Below, piece after piece: positions 1-4,941 of a stretch of DNA of 5,006 bases. Position 1 is the stretch's first letter; each line of letters starts with the position of its first letter. The DNA is from an uncultured Angelakisella sp. Lineage in GTDB: Bacteria; Bacillota; Clostridia; Oscillospirales; Ruminococcaceae. The notes under the pieces were generated by a model, which saw only the letters and a list, made by a program, of their open reading frames with translations, made no database searches and had not been told where the DNA came from. Where the stretch lies: positions 1 to 5,006 of the forward strand of contig CANOCD010000125.1 in assembly GCA_947564495.1 (NCBI GenBank). Reading direction: 5' to 3'. Position numbers and translations under genes: made by a program.

Positions 1-13
1 CGGGGGCTGATAT

Positions 14-43
14 TGCAAAACGCCCTGTAAAGGCGTATTTGCA
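14..43. other. Hairpin at the left edge of the non-coding region
   Basis: TGCAAA (14-19) pairs with TTTGCA (38-43), and ACGCC (20-24) pairs with GGCGT (32-36), leaving one bulged A at 37 and a 7-nt loop. No T-tract follows on the plus strand, so it does not look like a terminator in that direction. It lies just ahead of the multi-hairpin repeat and may belong to the same element, since TGCAGGG recurs at 56-61 next to the repeat. No gene is supported between 1 and 280. Confidence 0.45.
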
Positions 44-65
44 GGGTAGTTGCGTGCAGGGCGGC

Positions 66-231
66 AGGCTTCTTCTTTCTTTTTCTATCGCAAAAAGAAA
101 GAAGCAAAGAAAAATGCTCCCTTCGGAAGGGAAACGGGGGAGTTTCGCTCCCTGCGGGGAGCGACCAGGGGCGTCGCCCCTGGACCCCACCGCCCTTTGA
201 AAAAGGGCGGCCCTAAACTTTGCCTGTCTCG
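66..231 (+). repeat. Multi-hairpin intergenic repeat element, left copy
   Basis: This gene-free stretch is built of consecutive perfect hairpins. CTTCTTTCTTTTT (72-84) pairs with AAAAAGAAAGAAG (92-104) around a 7-nt loop. CCCTT/AAGGG (119-131) has a tight CGG loop. CGCTCCC/GGGAGCG (146-163) has loop TGCG. CCAGGGGC/GCCCCTGG (165-183) has a 3-nt loop. CCGCCCTTT/AAAGGGCGG (190-210) has loop GAA. A single-stranded tail ends in CCTGTCTCG. Bases 194-231 match the reverse complement of 4942-4979 at 37 of 38 positions (the one difference is G222), which shows that this is a repeated sequence. Weak open frames across it have no ribosome binding site or recognisable protein. It may be a dispersed extragenic palindromic or MITE-like element, or a structured RNA; mobility is not shown. 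Confidence 0.75.
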
Positions 232-282
232 GACTTTACCTCCTGCTTGTCCCACGCCCTGCCCCCTGCCCCAACACCGAAA

Positions 283-311
283 TTGACTTTTCCCCAATTT
301 TGCGGTATGAT
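283..311 (+). promoter_or_regulatory. Sigma-A promoter of the CNNM/CBS gene
   Basis: TTGACT (283-288), a 17-bp spacer and TATGAT (306-311) match the housekeeping consensus at 5 of 6 positions in each box. Transcription should start near 318, giving a leader of about 31 nt before ATG 349. It sits in the first AT-rich patch after the repeat element, so the gene is probably the first in its transcript. Confidence 0.85.
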
Positions 312-329
312 ATAGAAAATCACATTTTT

Positions 330-335
330 GGAGGG
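330..335 (+). promoter_or_regulatory. Ribosome binding site deciding the CNNM start
   Basis: GGAGGG lies 13 nt upstream of ATG 349, which is slightly long spacing. An in-frame TTG at 328 would add seven residues, but it overlaps this Shine-Dalgarno and would lie only about 10 nt from the predicted transcript start. ATG 349 is therefore preferred. Confidence 0.65.
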
Positions 336-348
336 AACCTCACACATT

Positions 349-1695
349 ATGGACCCTGACGCGGGAATCGACCTGCTCTTTTTCTTCGCCTTCCTGGCCC
401 TGGGGGCCTTCGTCGTCCTCTGCCAAAATAGCTTGGTGGAGTTCAGCGACCAGAAACTCCGCCGCTCCGCCGGGGAATCCCCCGCCTTGGAGCGTGTCGC
501 CCGGCTCATGGAGCACCCCGGGCGGTTCAACAGCGCCATGCGGGCCGCCTATACCTTCTGCCACCTCTGCTCGGTGGCCTTCCTGGCCCGGAGCGTCACC
601 GCCCTGGCCAAGGGGCTGGCTCTCTTCCGCCACCCCTTCTGGGCCCGGCCCCTGGGCCGTCTTTGCGGCAGCCTCCTCATCATGCTCCTGGGGGTGTTCT
701 TCATCATGCTCCTCTCCCGGGGCATCCCCCGGCGGCTGGCCGCCCGCCACGCCGACGCCCTGGCCCCCGCCCTCAGCGGGCCCTCCGCCGCCGTCGTCGC
801 CCTCTTCACCCCTCTGACCTGGCTGGTGGAGAAAACCACCTTCCTCCTCCTGGCTATCTTCGGCGTCCACGACCTGGAGCAGCAGGAGAATGTCACCGAG
901 GAAGAAATTCGGATGATGGTGGACGTCAGCGAGGAGACCGGCGGCATCGAGGCCGCCGAAAAGGAGATGATCCTGGGGGTCTTTGACTTCGCCGACCGCA
1001 CCGTGGACGAGATCATGACCCACCGCACCGACGTCATCGCCGTGGAGGAGGACGTGGGCCTGGAGGAGCTGGTGGCCCTGGTCACCGAAAACGGCTTCTC
1101 CCGCATCCCCGTGGTGGGGGAGGACGGCCTGGATGACATCAAGGGCATCCTCAACGTCAAGGACCTGCTGCCCCTGGTGACGGCGGACCGGCGGAAGAAG
1201 TTCTCGGTGGAAAGCTACCTCCGGGCCCCCTTCTACGTCCCCGAATCCACCAAGTGCCGGGACCTCTTCGCCAACTTCAACCAGCAGAAGAACCAGATCG
1301 CCGTGGTGGTGGACGAGTACGGCGGCACCTCCGGCATCGTCACCATGGAGGACCTGCTGGAGTCCATCGTGGGGGACATCCAGGACGAGTACGACGACGA
1401 GGCGGAAAGCGTCACCCGCCTCACCCAGGACCGGTACACCCTGGACGGGGACATCGCCCTGGACGAGGTGGAGCGGCTCCTGGGGTGCAGTTTCCAGGAG
1501 TACCCCGATTGGGATGACTACGACACCCTGGGGGGCCTCCTCATCGCCATGCTGGACCGCATCCCCGGGCCCAAGGAGCACCCGGCGGTGGAACTGGACG
1601 GGGTGCGCTTCACGGTGCAGAAGTCCAACAACCGCCAGATACTGGAGGTCCTGGCCGAGCGCCTCCCCGACCCGGAGGCGGAGCCGGAAAACTAA
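349..1695 (+). CDS. CNNM/CBS-domain membrane protein, CorC/HlyC ('hemolysin') family
   Basis: This is a 448-aa inner-membrane protein with the CorC/HlyC/CNNM layout. A hydrophobic N-terminal DUF21 region has membrane segments at about residues 8-25, 67-85, 105-122 and 146-172. Two cytoplasmic CBS domains follow at about 217-275 (EIMTHRTDVI, then SRIPVV and GILNVKDLL) and 282-345 (VVVDEYGGTSGIVTMEDLLE). The C-terminal transporter-associated domain spans about 355-436 (YTLDGDIALDEVERLLG, DTLGGLLI). Length is normal for the family. Members are linked to Mg2+ or other divalent-cation efflux, with CBS domains sensing nucleotide and Mg2+. The soluble half is canonical, but the membrane half is divergent: the usual SASE-A motif reads LCQNSL (24-29), the usual GNN-type segment reads YTFCH, and the usual GEI-PK reads SRGIPRR (123-129). 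Transport activity is therefore uncertain. The gene stands alone, with its own promoter and terminator. The older 'hemolysin' name does not imply haemolysis. Confidence 0.88.
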   Translation: MDPDAGIDLLFFFAFLALGAFVVLCQNSLVEFSDQKLRRSAGESPALERVARLMEHPGRFNSAMRAAYTFCHLCSVAFLARSVTALAKGLALFRHPFWARPLGRLCGSLLIMLLGVFFIMLLSRGIPRRLAARHADALAPALSGPSAAVVALFTPLTWLVEKTTFLLLAIFGVHDLEQQENVTEEEIRMMVDVSEETGGIEAAEKEMILGVFDFADRTVDEIMTHRTDVIAVEEDVGLEELVALVTENGFSRIPVVGEDGLDDIKGILNVKDLLPLVTADRRKKFSVESYLRAPFYVPESTKCRDLFANFNQQKNQIAVVVDEYGGTSGIVTMEDLLESIVGDIQDEYDDEAESVTRLTQDRYTLDGDIALDEVERLLGCSFQEYPDWDDYDTLGGLLIAMLDRIPGPKEHPAVELDGVRFTVQKSNNRQILEVLAERLPDPEAEPEN

Positions 1696-1702
1696 AACAT
1701 AA

Positions 1703-1752
1703 AAAAGCCGGGCGGAGAGGAATGGTCAAGCCATCCTCCCCGCCCGGCTTTT
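1703..1752. terminator. Bidirectional Rho-independent terminator between convergent genes
   Basis: AAAAGCCGGGCGG (1703-1715) pairs perfectly with CCGCCCGGCTTTT (1740-1752). An inner extension, GAGG/CCTC plus ATGG/CCAT, is capped by TCAAG. On the plus strand the stem leads into TTTTGCTTTTT (1749-1759). On the minus strand it leads into T6 (complement of 1701-1706). It therefore serves both the CNNM gene, which stops 7 nt before the stem, and the ferredoxin gene, which stops 13 nt away on the other side. Confidence 0.93.
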
Positions 1753-1765
1753 GCTTTTTGGGGGT

Positions 1766-1954
1766 TCAGTTCACCGAGATCACCATGACCGGACAGTTCT
1801 GCTGGGCCTCCAGGGCGGCGCTTTCGGCGGTCCCCGGGATCTCCGGGACGATGACCTCCGCCAGCCCGTCCTCCCCCATGGCAAAGACAGCGGGGCAGAG
1901 GGTGGGACAGAGGCCGCAGCCGATGCAGCCGGAACGGTCGATAAAGGCGTTCAT
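1766..1954 (-). CDS. Small [4Fe-4S] ferredoxin
   Basis: This is a 62-aa low-potential electron carrier, acidic and probably cytosolic. The N-terminal motif CIGCGLC gives cluster ligands C10, C13 and C16. The remote fourth ligand is C54 in the NCPVMVI segment (the 'CP' motif). The layout matches monocluster ferredoxins of the Thermotoga/Desulfovibrio type, in which the second cluster has been lost. C20 (LCP) survives from the ancestral two-cluster pattern; in some relatives it pairs with another cysteine in a disulfide, but no partner exists here, as there are only five cysteines. A Shine-Dalgarno AAAGGAGG (1969-1962) sits 7 nt before the ATG, inside a terminator-like hairpin. No redox enzyme is adjacent, so the partner cannot be told from context. 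The next upstream gene on this strand encodes an HTH protein. Confidence 0.93.
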   Translation of the reverse strand: MNAFIDRSGCIGCGLCPTLCPAVFAMGEDGLAEVIVPEIPGTAESAALEAQQNCPVMVISVN

Positions 1955-2002
1955 AAAAACCCCTCCTTTCGCCCCTTAGTCTGGGGCGGCGGAAGGGGTT
2001 TT
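1955..2002 (-). terminator. Terminator-like hairpin overlapping the ferredoxin Shine-Dalgarno
   Basis: On the minus strand AAAACCCC (2002-1995) pairs with GGGGTTTT (1963-1956), and the inner arms pair mainly through GCCCC/GGGGC with a few mismatches, around the 7-nt loop AGACTAA (1982-1976). The stem ends in TTTTT (1959-1955), directly before the ferredoxin ATG at 1954. This is the expected form of a Rho-independent terminator for the HTH gene, whose stop is 19 nt upstream. The 3' arm contains the ferredoxin AAAGGAGG, so folding would also hide that ribosome binding site. It could be a plain terminator, an attenuator or a translation-limiting hairpin. Confidence 0.7.
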
Positions 2003-2008
2003 ATACCA
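2000..2008 (-). promoter_or_regulatory. Candidate extended -10 promoter for the ferredoxin
   Basis: The minus strand reads TGGTATAAA: an extended -10 (TGn) followed by TATAAA at 2005-2000. No good -35 is present 16-18 nt upstream (the 17-nt position reads CCATCT). Transcription would start near 1993, inside the 5' arm of the hairpin. Such an mRNA would lack the outer AAAACCCC strand and so would expose the Shine-Dalgarno better than read-through RNA. Confidence 0.4.
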
Positions 2009-2020
2009 CGGTACAGGGAT

Positions 2021-2329
2021 TTAGATGGTCCCCTGCCGGGGACGGAGCTCGATGTGCAGCTCCATGCCCAGGCCCCGGGCCACCCGCTCCATCAGCTCCA
2101 GGGAGGGATTGCAGTTTCCGCCCTCCAGCCTGCTGATGGTGCTTTTGTGGAGGCCGGCCCGTTCCGCCAGCTGGGCCTGGGTGATGCCCAAGGCGATGCG
2201 TCCCCCAATGATCCCGGAGGCCAGTTCGTAACGGGGCCGCATGGCCTCATACTCCGCCGCAAGCTCCGGGTCGGACAACAGGTCGGCCCGGACCTCCTCC
2301 CAGGTCTTAAATCCACTTAGCGATGCCAT
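2021..2329 (-). CDS. XRE/HigA-type helix-turn-helix protein (antitoxin-like)
   Basis: This is a 102-aa DNA-binding protein with one Cro/C1-type HTH. The helix-turn-helix lies at about residues 37-90: ITQAQLAERAGL (49-60), then the recognition helix HKSTISRLEGG (61-71), NPSLELMERVARGLG and a basic tail. The N-terminal part (DPELAAEYEAMRPRYELA) followed by the HTH is the usual shape of HigA-family antitoxins, which repress their own operon and neutralise a RelE/HigB-type RNase. No RelE/HigB-like gene is present on either side. The upstream neighbour, 34 nt away on the same strand, is an unrelated 153-aa protein. A strong Shine-Dalgarno AAGGAGG (2344-2338) lies 8 nt before the ATG. It is either a solitary regulator or antitoxin, or a partner of the upstream gene. 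The HTH call is firm; the antitoxin role is inference. Confidence 0.85.
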   Translation of the reverse strand: MASLSGFKTWEEVRADLLSDPELAAEYEAMRPRYELASGIIGGRIALGITQAQLAERAGLHKSTISRLEGGNCNPSLELMERVARGLGMELHIELRPRQGTI

Positions 2330-2363
2330 CGGCCAAACCTCCTTTATGATCTACTTGGGATCG

Positions 2364-2825
2364 TTACGCCCACCCCGCCCGGTTGCTCCCGGTCTCGAAG
2401 CTCAACGGGGCGATGTGGGGGTACTCCTCCTCGTCCCGGCGGTGCTTCAGGGCCCAGGCACGCTGGGGGAGGTAGAGCAGGGCCTCGAACTCCAGCTTCC
2501 ACAGGCTCTTTTCCTTGCCCCGGAGGACCTTGTCGTAGTACACCGGCCCGTTGATGAGGGCCACGCACCGGGAATACAAAAAGGTGTCGTCGCTCATCAT
2601 CGGGTCCGCCTTCTGGCAGGCGTCGGCAAAGGCCCGGGTGTCCAGGCGGTACAGAAGCTCGGTCATCTGGTCGTCAAAGAGGAAGATCTTCTCGTCCTCC
2701 TGCCGGGACAGATACTCTGTCACCGGGCGGAGGACCCCGTCGTCGTCCCCCTCCTTGGTCCAGTCGCACCGCTCCATGGTGTTCCAGAAGAAAAGATACT
2801 GCTGCACGATCTCCGCCGTGCTCAT
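2364..2825 (-). CDS. Acidic protein of unknown function, weakly DUF4240-like
   Basis: This is a 153-aa soluble protein with no signal peptide or membrane segment, and I do not recognise it firmly. Features: an aromatic N-terminus (IVQQYLFFWNTMERCDW, 6-22), an acidic stretch TKEGDDDG (23-30), a central helix FLFDDQMTELLYRLDTRAF (46-64), then MSDDTFLYSRCVALING (75-91) and PVYYDKVL. The SDD-F-Y-R...G...Y/F..L run resembles, by eye, the core of DUF4240 proteins, whose function is unknown. The conserved-looking C-terminus ends FETGSNRAGWA. The start at 2825 is chosen because AAGGAGG (2840-2834) sits 8 nt upstream; an ATG at 2918 would add 31 residues, read through the preceding terminator and overlap the ligase 3' end. 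It is probably cotranscribed with the downstream HTH gene (34-nt gap, no terminator between). It is not RelE/HigB-like, so a toxin role is only speculative. Confidence 0.75.
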   Translation of the reverse strand: MSTAEIVQQYLFFWNTMERCDWTKEGDDDGVLRPVTEYLSRQEDEKIFLFDDQMTELLYRLDTRAFADACQKADPMMSDDTFLYSRCVALINGPVYYDKVLRGKEKSLWKLEFEALLYLPQRAWALKHRRDEEEYPHIAPLSFETGSNRAGWA

Positions 2826-2833
2826 CCTGACCG

Positions 2834-2840
2834 CCTCCTT
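2834..2840 (-). promoter_or_regulatory. Ribosome binding site fixing the start of the unknown gene
   Basis: AAGGAGG on the minus strand lies 8 nt before ATG 2825, which is ideal spacing. The longer reading from 2918 has no comparable site. The motif follows the upstream terminator's T6 tract after only 2 nt. Confidence 0.85.
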
Positions 2841-2842
2841 GT

Positions 2843-2886
2843 AAAAAATGACACGGACAGGGCGGTCGTTCCCCGTCCTGCCCGTG
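2843..2886 (-). terminator. Rho-independent terminator after the F420-ligase-family gene
   Basis: On the minus strand ACGGGCAGGACGG (2885-2873) pairs with CCGCCCTGTCCGT (2865-2853), with one G-U wobble and one A-C mismatch, around a 7-nt loop; 2886/2852 adds a further pair. T6 (2848-2843) follows after a few bases. It starts 12 nt past the ligase stop codon and ends next to the Shine-Dalgarno of the following gene, so the downstream pair depends on read-through or on a promoter I could not find. Confidence 0.8.
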
Positions 2887-2898
2887 GGCTGCAACGCC

Positions 2899-4089
2899 TT
2901 ACTTGGTGTAGTTGTCAAAATACCCCTGGATGTACACGATAGGCGTCCCCTTGTCCCCGGAGCCGGAGGTGAGGTCGCAGAGGGAGCCGATGAGGTCGGT
3001 GAGGCGGCGGGGGGTGGTCCCCTGGCTCTCCATCCGGCCGGTGAGGTCGGCGTCCTTGTGGCGGATGTACTCCCGGATGGCCTCCTTCAGGGCCTCCCCG
3101 GTGAGGTGGGCGAAGTTGTTGTCCGCCAGGTATTTGAGCTTCACCTCGTTGGGCTGGCCCTCCAGGCCGTCGGTGTAGCCGGGGGAGACCACCGGGTCGG
3201 CCAGCTCCCAGATCTTGCCCACAGGGTCCTTGAAGGCGCCGTCGCCGTAGACCATAGCCTCCACCTTCTTTCCGGTGGCGGCGAGAATTTTTTCCTGCAC
3301 CGCCAGGGCGAAGGCCCGGCAGTCCCGGGGGAAGAGCTTCACCCGCTCCTCGGTGGCCTTGTTGGAGCCCAGAAGGCCGTAGTCGGGGTTGTAGCCGCTG
3401 CCGTCCACCGGGGCGGAGAGGATCTCGTCCATCCCCACCACCACCTTGGCCCCGGCGGCCCGGAGGATGGCCTTGGTCCGGCGGCGGGTGTGGATGTCAC
3501 AGGTGAGGACGTGGTCGGCATAGGGGAGGACGGCGGCGGGGTCGTTGCCCAGGATCACCTGGCACTGGGCCCCTTCCGCCTCGATGATAGAGGAGTAGAA
3601 GTCGATGTAATCCACCCCGGTGAAGGGATGGAGGATAGTGCCGAACTTCTCCCGGAACTGCTCCTTGGTGAGGGTATCCCGGTAGGGGTCCACCCCGGCC
3701 TGATCCAGCAGCTCCTGGCTGACCAGATGGTTGCCCACCTCGTCGGAGGGGTAGGAGAGGAGGAGGACCACCTTTTTGGCCCCCCGGGCAAATCCCTTTA
3801 GGAGGACCGAAAACCGGTTACGGCTGAGGATGGGAAAGACGATGGCGATGGTCTCCCCGCCCAGCTTGGCCCGGACGTCGGCGGCGATCTGGTCCACGGT
3901 GGCGTAGTTCCCCTGGGCCCTGGCCACCACCGCCTCGGTGACGGCCACCACGTCCTTATCCCCGATGGGGATATTCTCGCTTTGGAGGGCGGAGACCACG
4001 GTATCGGCCACGATGGCGGCCAGGTCGTCCCCCTCCCGGATGATAGGCGCCCGGACCCCCCGGACAACGGTTCCAAACATTCTTTCCAT
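2899..4089 (-). CDS. Coenzyme F420-0:L-glutamate ligase family protein (CofE-like, long form)
   Basis: This is a 396-aa cytosolic protein of the F420-0:gamma-glutamyl ligase family, which adds glutamate to the F420 precursor in F420-making organisms. Family-like blocks are VVAVTEAVVARAQGNYATVD (47-66, exposed N-terminal motif), FPILSRNRF, SYPSDEVGNHL (112-122), CDIHTRRRTKAI (197-208), DGSGYNPDYGLLGSNKATE (229-247), FPRDC, MVYGDGAFKDPVGKIWELAD (279-298), MESQGTTPRRLTDLIGSL (353-370) and a C-terminal IQGYFDNYTK. Archaeal CofE is only about 250 aa. I recall long forms like this in anaerobic Firmicutes, where F420 synthesis is generally not known, so the real substrate is uncertain. ATG 4089 is chosen, with AAAAGGAG (4109-4102) 12 nt upstream. 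Alternatives are TTG 4095 (spacing 6) and ATG 4080; TTG 4125 lies in the leader and lacks a Shine-Dalgarno. The promoter is at 4169-4141. No other F420 genes are nearby. Confidence 0.85.
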   Translation of the reverse strand: MERMFGTVVRGVRAPIIREGDDLAAIVADTVVSALQSENIPIGDKDVVAVTEAVVARAQGNYATVDQIAADVRAKLGGETIAIVFPILSRNRFSVLLKGFARGAKKVVLLLSYPSDEVGNHLVSQELLDQAGVDPYRDTLTKEQFREKFGTILHPFTGVDYIDFYSSIIEAEGAQCQVILGNDPAAVLPYADHVLTCDIHTRRRTKAILRAAGAKVVVGMDEILSAPVDGSGYNPDYGLLGSNKATEERVKLFPRDCRAFALAVQEKILAATGKKVEAMVYGDGAFKDPVGKIWELADPVVSPGYTDGLEGQPNEVKLKYLADNNFAHLTGEALKEAIREYIRHKDADLTGRMESQGTTPRRLTDLIGSLCDLTSGSGDKGTPIVYIQGYFDNYTK

Positions 4090-4109
4090 AGACAAGACTC
4101 GCTCCTTTT

Positions 4110-4122
4110 CCCCGACCCGGGG
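4110..4122 (-). other. Short leader hairpin before the ligase Shine-Dalgarno
   Basis: On the minus strand CCCCG (4122-4118) and CGGGG (4114-4110) pair around a GGT loop, directly followed by AAAAGGAG. It lies in the predicted 45-nt leader (transcript start near 4134). It could stabilise the mRNA or tune translation, but it is too small to be a riboswitch. No longer alternative fold is evident. Confidence 0.5.
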
Positions 4123-4140
4123 CAAATTATTACATGATAT

Positions 4141-4169
4141 ATTATAGCGGAGAGCGGGACCGATGTAAA
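4141..4169 (-). promoter_or_regulatory. Sigma-A promoter of the F420-ligase-family gene
   Basis: On the minus strand TTTACA (4169-4164), a 17-bp spacer and a perfect TATAAT (4146-4141) form a strong housekeeping promoter. Transcription should start near 4134. It diverges from the deoC promoter; the two -35 boxes are about 32 bp apart. Confidence 0.88.
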
Positions 4170-4170
4170 G

Positions 4171-4199
4171 CAGGAAATCGTGAAAATGGGGCTTTCCTG
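4171..4199. promoter_or_regulatory. Inverted repeat between divergent promoters, candidate operator
   Basis: CAGGAAA (4171-4177) and TTTCCTG (4193-4199) form a perfect 7-bp inverted repeat separated by 15 bp, so the half-site centres are 22 bp apart, or about two helical turns. It lies between the -35 of the ligase promoter and the -35 region of the deoC promoter, where one dimeric regulator could affect both genes. The regulator is not identified. As RNA it would be a weak hairpin with a large loop and no T-tract. Confidence 0.4.
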
Positions 4200-4201
4200 G
4201 C

Positions 4202-4230
4202 TGGAATCCCTGGGGGAAGTCTGTTATAAT
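4202..4230 (+). promoter_or_regulatory. Extended -10 promoter of deoC
   Basis: A perfect TATAAT (4225-4230) is preceded by TGT, giving an extended -10. The -35 position 17 bp upstream reads TGGAAT and is poor, which is usual for extended -10 promoters. Transcription should start near 4237, after an in-frame ATG at 4235, which rules that codon out as the start. Confidence 0.8.
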
Positions 4231-4255
4231 AAGAATGGATTATTTTTCCCATCTG

Positions 4256-4262
4256 AAAGGAG
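4256..4262 (+). promoter_or_regulatory. Ribosome binding site fixing the deoC start
   Basis: AAAGGAG lies 8 nt before ATG 4271. The upstream in-frame ATG at 4235 would place this site inside the coding region and add 12 residues not expected in DeoC. Confidence 0.88.
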
Positions 4263-4270
4263 CGTTTGAT

Positions 4271-4927
4271 ATGACCCAGCAGGAGATCCTTCGGTGTGTG
4301 GACCACACCCTTCTTGCCCAGACCGCCACCTGGGCGGACATTCAGGCCATCTGCGACGACGGGGCGAAATACGGGGTGGCCTCGGTGTGCATCCCGCCCT
4401 GTTACGTCCGGCAGGCCGCCGGGTATCTTGGGGGACGGGTGCCGGTCTGCACCGTCATCGGGTTCCCCAACGGGAACAGCACCACCGCCGCCAAGGTGTT
4501 CGAGGCCCGGGAGGCCATCCAGAACGGGGCGGCGGAGATCGACATGGTCATCAACCTGGGGTGGCTGCGGGGGCGGGAGTTTTCCCTGGTGGAGGAGGAA
4601 ATTCGGGCTCTTAAAGCGGCCTGCGGGGAGCGGGTACTGAAGGTCATCATTGAGACCTGTCTGCTGGAGCGGGAGGAGAAAATCGAGATGTGCCGGATCG
4701 TCACGGCGGCGGGAGCGGATTTTATCAAGACGTCCACGGGGTTTTCCACGGGTGGGGCGACCTTTGAGGATGTGGAGTTATTTGCCCGGTATGTGGGGCC
4801 GGGGGTGAAGATCAAGGCGGCTGGGGGGATCGGGTCGCTGGCGGATGCGGAGCGGTTTTTGGAGCTGGGGGCGTGTCGGCTGGGGACGAGCCGGGTGGTG
4901 AGGTTGGTGAAGGAGGGGGAGGTCTAG
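4271..4927 (+). CDS. deoC: Deoxyribose-phosphate aldolase
   Basis: This is a 218-aa class I aldolase (TIM barrel, cytosolic) that splits 2-deoxy-D-ribose 5-phosphate into glyceraldehyde 3-phosphate and acetaldehyde, feeding deoxynucleosides into glycolysis. All family marks are present: VDHTLL (10-15), SVCIPPCYV (38-46), [10 protein letters not shown] (59-68), [10 protein letters not shown] (88-97) with catalytic Asp91, LKVIIET (123-129), [15 protein letters not shown] (150-164) with Schiff-base Lys153, and VKIKAAGGI (179-187) with the second active-site Lys182, then a phosphate-binding end RLGTSR (203-208). Length is typical of the short bacterial DeoC. No other deo genes (phosphorylase, phosphopentomutase, regulator) are in the window, so it appears to be a single-gene unit with its own promoter. 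The last third of the gene becomes noticeably G-rich on the coding strand. The 3' end runs into a repeat 14 nt after the stop. Confidence 0.96.
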   Translation: MTQQEILRCVDHTLLAQTATWADIQAICDDGAKYGVASVCIPPCYVRQAAGYLGGRVPVCTVIGFPNGNSTTAAKVFEAREAIQNGAAEIDMVINLGWLRGREFSLVEEEIRALKAACGERVLKVIIETCLLEREEKIEMCRIVTAAGADFIKTSTGFSTGGATFEDVELFARYVGPGVKIKAAGGIGSLADAERFLELGACRLGTSRVVRLVKEGEV

Positions 4928-4941
4928 CGCAAGGTGAAAAT

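Noticed and set aside
66..231. CRISPR array or riboswitch in the left non-coding region
   Set aside because: There are no regularly spaced direct repeats with spacers, and no known riboswitch core is recognisable; the hairpins recur as a dispersed repeat.
50..286. Possible 78-aa protein across the left repeat
   Set aside because: It runs through perfect hairpins, has no Shine-Dalgarno, and its composition is set by the repeat.
340..1581. Long open frame antisense to the CNNM gene
   Set aside because: It is rich in low-complexity Gly/Val/His/Asp runs, has no ribosome binding site and mirrors the GC-rich codons of the sense gene, whose protein domains are unmistakable.
2890..2918. TTGACA on the minus strand (2918-2913) as a promoter for the unknown gene
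   Set aside because: No -10-like sequence lies 16-18 bp downstream (the 17-bp position reads GTTGCA), and the motif is inside the codons for the ligase C-terminus.
2848..3801. Plus-strand open frame opposite the F420-ligase-family gene
   Set aside because: It is a Gly/Val/His-rich translation with no recognisable domain; the minus-strand protein is a clear family member with a promoter and terminator.
4090..4125. TTG 4125 as the start of the ligase-family gene
   Set aside because: It lies about 10 nt from the predicted transcript start with no Shine-Dalgarno before it; the 12 extra residues cover a leader hairpin and the actual ribosome binding site.
4235..4270. Upstream ATG of deoC at 4235
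   Set aside because: It precedes the predicted transcript start (about 4237) and has no ribosome binding site; AAAGGAG fits ATG 4271.
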